A stretch of 64,000 nt of DNA from Candidatus Aminicenantota bacterium (GTDB taxonomy: Bacteria > Acidobacteriota > Aminicenantia > S016-38), in the NCBI GenBank assembly GCA_027068075.1, contig JAMOUJ010000002.1, positions 1 to 64,000 on the forward strand, in the 5' to 3' direction. The position numbers were made by a program, and so were the translations under genes. Shown piece after piece: positions 61,738-64,000 of this stretch; position 1 is the stretch's first letter, and each line of letters starts with the position of its first letter. The notes below the pieces were generated by a model. That model was given only the letters and a program-made list of their open reading frames with translations, searched no databases and was not told the DNA's origin.

Positions 61738-61940
61738 AGATAAACATCCTCCATGTGTCTGGCGTAAAAATCGGCCCTGCACCTCCCCGCTTCCAGCAAT
61801 CCCCGGGGGGTAAGCACCAGAATCTTCACGGCCCCGGGTCGGGCGAGAAAGTCCTCGCACTGGTCCGTTATCATCACCTCAGAGTCAAGGTTTATCTCCC
61901 TTATCTTTTGAGGCAAAGAAAATCTTGAAAAAACTCTCAC
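61704..61940 (-). CDS. small protein coupled between lpd and thiD, unknown
   Basis: 78 residues from a GTG that overlaps the lpd stop (GTGA) and ending 34 bases inside thiD. The sequence (SEVMITDQCEDFLARPGAVKILVLTPRG onward) has a protein-like look, with a Cys-containing short strand-helix pattern, but no recognised domain. Coupling on both sides favours a real gene. Confidence 0.5.
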   Translation of the reverse strand: MRVFSRFSLPQKIREINLDSEVMITDQCEDFLARPGAVKILVLTPRGLLEAGRCRADFYARHMEDVYLWLKLPSSYRR

Positions 61941-63292
61941 CGGTTCAAAATGTGTATGGCCCTGCCCTCCACGGCCATGGCCGCTTCCATGAGGGCTTCG
62001 CTCACGGTGGGGTGAACATGAACGCTCTCAGCCAATTGAGATACCTTCAAGCCCTCCTTTATGGCCAGGGATGCCTCGTTTACGATCTCCGAGGCCCCGG
62101 GTCCAAGGATCTGAACCCCCAGAAGTTTCCCGTCCTCCCCGGCCAGCACCTTCACCATACCGGATCCTTCTCCCACGGAAACCGCCCTGCCGTTGGCCCC
62201 CATGGGGAATTTTGCCTTTTTGAAGGCCAACCCGCGACGCCTGGCCTCGGTTTCGGTAAGGCCCACGGAGGAAAACTCAGGATGGGAGAAAACCGCCATG
62301 GGAATTACCTCCGGCCGGGAGACTTCCCTTCCCGCCAGGGATTCCACCACGAAAACCCCTTCGTGATGGGCCTTGTGGGCCAGGAGCGGCGGACCGGCCA
62401 GGTCCCCTATGGCAAAAACCCCCTCCAGGGAAGTCCCAAGGCGGTGGTCTGTAAGTACAAAGCCCCTGGGATCAAGGTCCACCCTGCCCTGAAGTTCCCT
62501 TGAATTGGGCTTTCTGCCCACCGCCACCAGAACATATTCCCCCTCCAGGGTTCTATCCCCCTTCAACCAGAGCCTTACCCCATCCCTTCCCACCTCTGCC
62601 CTTTCCACCGGCGATGAAGTAAGGACCTCCACCCCTATGTCCTTCATGGCCCTGATGAGGAAGGAGGCCATGTCCCTGTCCATGGCTCCGCCCAAGGGAG
62701 TGGTCAGGGCTTCCACCACCGTAACTTCAGAGCCCAGAAGGGAAAAGGCCGTGGCCATTTCCAGACCTATGGCCCCTGCCCCCACCACTAAAAGCCTCCG
62801 GGGAATCTTCTGGAAGAAAAGAAGTTGGGAGGAAGAAAGGACCCTATCGCCGAAGGGAAGCACGGGGAGTTCTGCGGGATGGGCCCCCGTGGCAAGAATA
62901 ACCCACCTGCCCTCCAGAATTCTGCCTTCCACCTCCACCTTCCCGGAACTCACCAGGCTTCCTTCCCCTTTTACCACCTCCACGCCGCTGCGCTCCAGCA
63001 AATACTCCACACCTCCCACCAGTTTTTCCACGGCTCCCCTCACATGGCCCTGGATTTTCTCCCAATCCACCCCGAAATTTCCCACCACCAGGCCAAGATC
63101 CTCTCCCCTCTTGAGGGTAAGAATCCCCTCGGCGGCATGAAGAAGGGCCTTGGTGGGAATACACCCTTCGTTGAGACAAACCCCTCCCACCCTTTTTCTC
63201 TCCACCAGGGTAACTTCCATTCCCAGTTGAGTTGCCCGCAGGGCTGCGGAGTAACCCCCGGGACCTCCGCCCAGAATTACGAGGTCTTTCAT
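61937..63292 (-). CDS. lpd: dihydrolipoyl dehydrogenase
   Basis: 451 residues from the ATG at 63292 (TTCAAGGAGGACGA upstream). FAD motif ILGGGPGGYSAAL, redox disulfide GGVCLNEGCIPTKAL, NAD motif VVGAGAIGLEMA, FAIGDLAG and the C-terminal HVHPTVSEALMEA with the catalytic His. E3 of 2-oxoacid dehydrogenase or glycine cleavage complexes; no E1/E2 genes nearby. Confidence 0.95.
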   Translation of the reverse strand: MKDLVILGGGPGGYSAALRATQLGMEVTLVERKRVGGVCLNEGCIPTKALLHAAEGILTLKRGEDLGLVVGNFGVDWEKIQGHVRGAVEKLVGGVEYLLERSGVEVVKGEGSLVSSGKVEVEGRILEGRWVILATGAHPAELPVLPFGDRVLSSSQLLFFQKIPRRLLVVGAGAIGLEMATAFSLLGSEVTVVEALTTPLGGAMDRDMASFLIRAMKDIGVEVLTSSPVERAEVGRDGVRLWLKGDRTLEGEYVLVAVGRKPNSRELQGRVDLDPRGFVLTDHRLGTSLEGVFAIGDLAGPPLLAHKAHHEGVFVVESLAGREVSRPEVIPMAVFSHPEFSSVGLTETEARRRGLAFKKAKFPMGANGRAVSVGEGSGMVKVLAGEDGKLLGVQILGPGASEIVNEASLAIKEGLKVSQLAESVHVHPTVSEALMEAAMAVEGRAIHILNR

Positions 63293-64000
63293 TCGTCCTC
63301 CTTGAAAACTATGGCCCTGAAGGAATACAGCCTGGCCCCCTTCCTCCAGCAATCCCTTTCCACTCCCGCCTTGAGGCAAACCGCCGAGAGAAAGGTTATA
63401 CGATCCCAGCCCTCCTCCACCGGAACCTGGGGAAGGAGAACGCCCTGGGCTCCCCGGTAATTGACTATCAAACCGTCCCTTCCCACCACCACCTGGGAGG
63501 GTTTCACGGGCTCCGGCGGAGTTAGAACGGAAATCTCTATTTTTACCCGGGGAAACTCTTTTTTGGTCAACGGGGGAAACCTGGGGTCCCTGAAGGCAGC
63601 GGCCCGGGCCACTTCGGCGGTGGCCCTATAAAGGGGCTTGACGGGTAAAATGTATCCGATGCACCCCCTAAGTTTTCCCTTTATTTTCAGGGTGACAAAG
63701 ACCCCCCGGGGCTCCTTCAAAGCCTCCCAGGGAGGAGGCGGTGGTTCGTAGGTTTTTCCCTCCAGGGCCGTTTTAATGGCCTCCCGGGCCAATTTTATAA
63801 GGTAGTTCTTTTGTTCCTTCGTAAGGGAAAATCCGGTGGAGGGCCTTTCGCCCCTGCTGGCCTTCAGAAAGGCCACCGAAGAGTATCCCACCACCCTCCG
63901 GGTGCCGGCTCCAGCATCGGCGGAGGTTCCGTGCTTCAGAAGCACTGCACTGTTCACCCCCAATTTGAGCAGGATCTCTTCCCCCAGGGCTATGGCCGAG
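63289..64000 (-). CDS. MEMO-AMMECR1 fusion protein, C-terminal part (cut by right edge)
   Basis: The visible part opens with SAIALGEEILLKLGVNSAVLLK and GTRRVVGYSSVAF, the C-terminal pattern of MEMO/AmrB proteins. It then continues into AMMECR1 (AmrA): LRGCIGYILPVKPLYRATAEVA, DPRFPPLTKKEF, WDRITFLSAVCLKAG. Such fusions occur in AmmeMemoRadiSam systems together with a radical SAM protein that is not visible here. It overlaps lpd by four bases. Function of the system is unclear. Confidence 0.82.
   Translation of the reverse strand, partial: SAIALGEEILLKLGVNSAVLLKHGTSADAGAGTRRVVGYSSVAFLKASRGERPSTGFSLTKEQKNYLIKLAREAIKTALEGKTYEPPPPPWEALKEPRGVFVTLKIKGKLRGCIGYILPVKPLYRATAEVARAAAFRDPRFPPLTKKEFPRVKIEISVLTPPEPVKPSQVVVGRDGLIVNYRGAQGVLLPQVPVEEGWDRITFLSAVCLKAGVERDCWRKGARLYSFRAIVFKEDE

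Overview
The window looks like a chromosomal piece of a Gram-negative-type bacterium: it has lipoprotein signal sequences, outer-membrane barrel-like proteins, an M23 peptidase and nucleotide-sugar enzymes. Arginine is often AGG/AGA and isoleucine often ATA, which is common in thermophiles. Many six-bladed beta-propeller proteins, sulfatase-like and SPASM-domain genes recall uncultured lineages near Acidobacteriota/Aminicenantes, but that placement is a guess. No rRNA, tRNA or CRISPR array was seen. No gap without a gene exceeds 300 bases.

Left third (1-24.3 kb, mostly minus strand, clearly A/T-richer in many stretches): an accessory locus built from repeated cassettes. Two nearly identical GAF-AAA+ sigma-54 activators (5544-6881, 8527-9864), plus a third cut by the left edge, each lie just upstream of a 265-bp control region. 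Each control region holds three 18-bp palindromes, a -24/-12 sigma-54 promoter and a short peptide gene. The promoter/leader blocks are 94 bp long with one difference, and the palindromes have the same spacing in both. The palindrome sequence differs, however: GTTACG...CGTAAC in one and GTTAG...CTAAC in the other. The first peptide gene (46 aa, CxxxCxxC) is followed by a radical SAM/SPASM enzyme, a propeller lipoprotein, a grasp-with-spasm-like SPASM protein interrupted by a frameshift at a G4A7 run, and an ABC exporter. The second peptide (60 aa, hydrophobic N-terminus, two Cys near the C-terminus) is followed by a terminator-like hairpin that lies inside the signal-peptide codons of the next propeller gene. 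Together this reads as a RiPP-like or secreted-peptide system under sigma-54 control. Upstream are ABC-2 transporters and a large set of propeller proteins (nine full-length in the window). Four ORFs are chimeras or internal-deletion products joining pieces of these families, so the locus is recombining actively.

Middle (24.4-33.3 kb): a cation diffusion facilitator, two small proteins, then a plus-strand set of SH3-domain proteins (one with TPR-like repeats, two tandem SH3-barrel paralogues) with a LEA14-like lipoprotein. These are followed by serine-biosynthesis-type genes (class V aminotransferase, SerA) and xseA.

Right half (33.3-64 kb, G/C-richer, mostly ordinary chromosomal genes): SSS symporter with a GH20 hexosaminidase; a DUF92 fusion protein; three nucleotide-sugar epimerase/dehydratases; a GspG-like protein; a SpoU methyltransferase, gltX, ispF, an MFS transporter and glmS; an Fe3+-type ABC importer with a barrel-like protein inside its operon; a sulfatase-family lipoprotein; M23 peptidase; thiC, an MBL hydrolase and mfd; Hsp20 with a consensus promoter; thiD, a small coupled ORF and lpd; and a MEMO-AMMECR1 fusion cut by the right edge.
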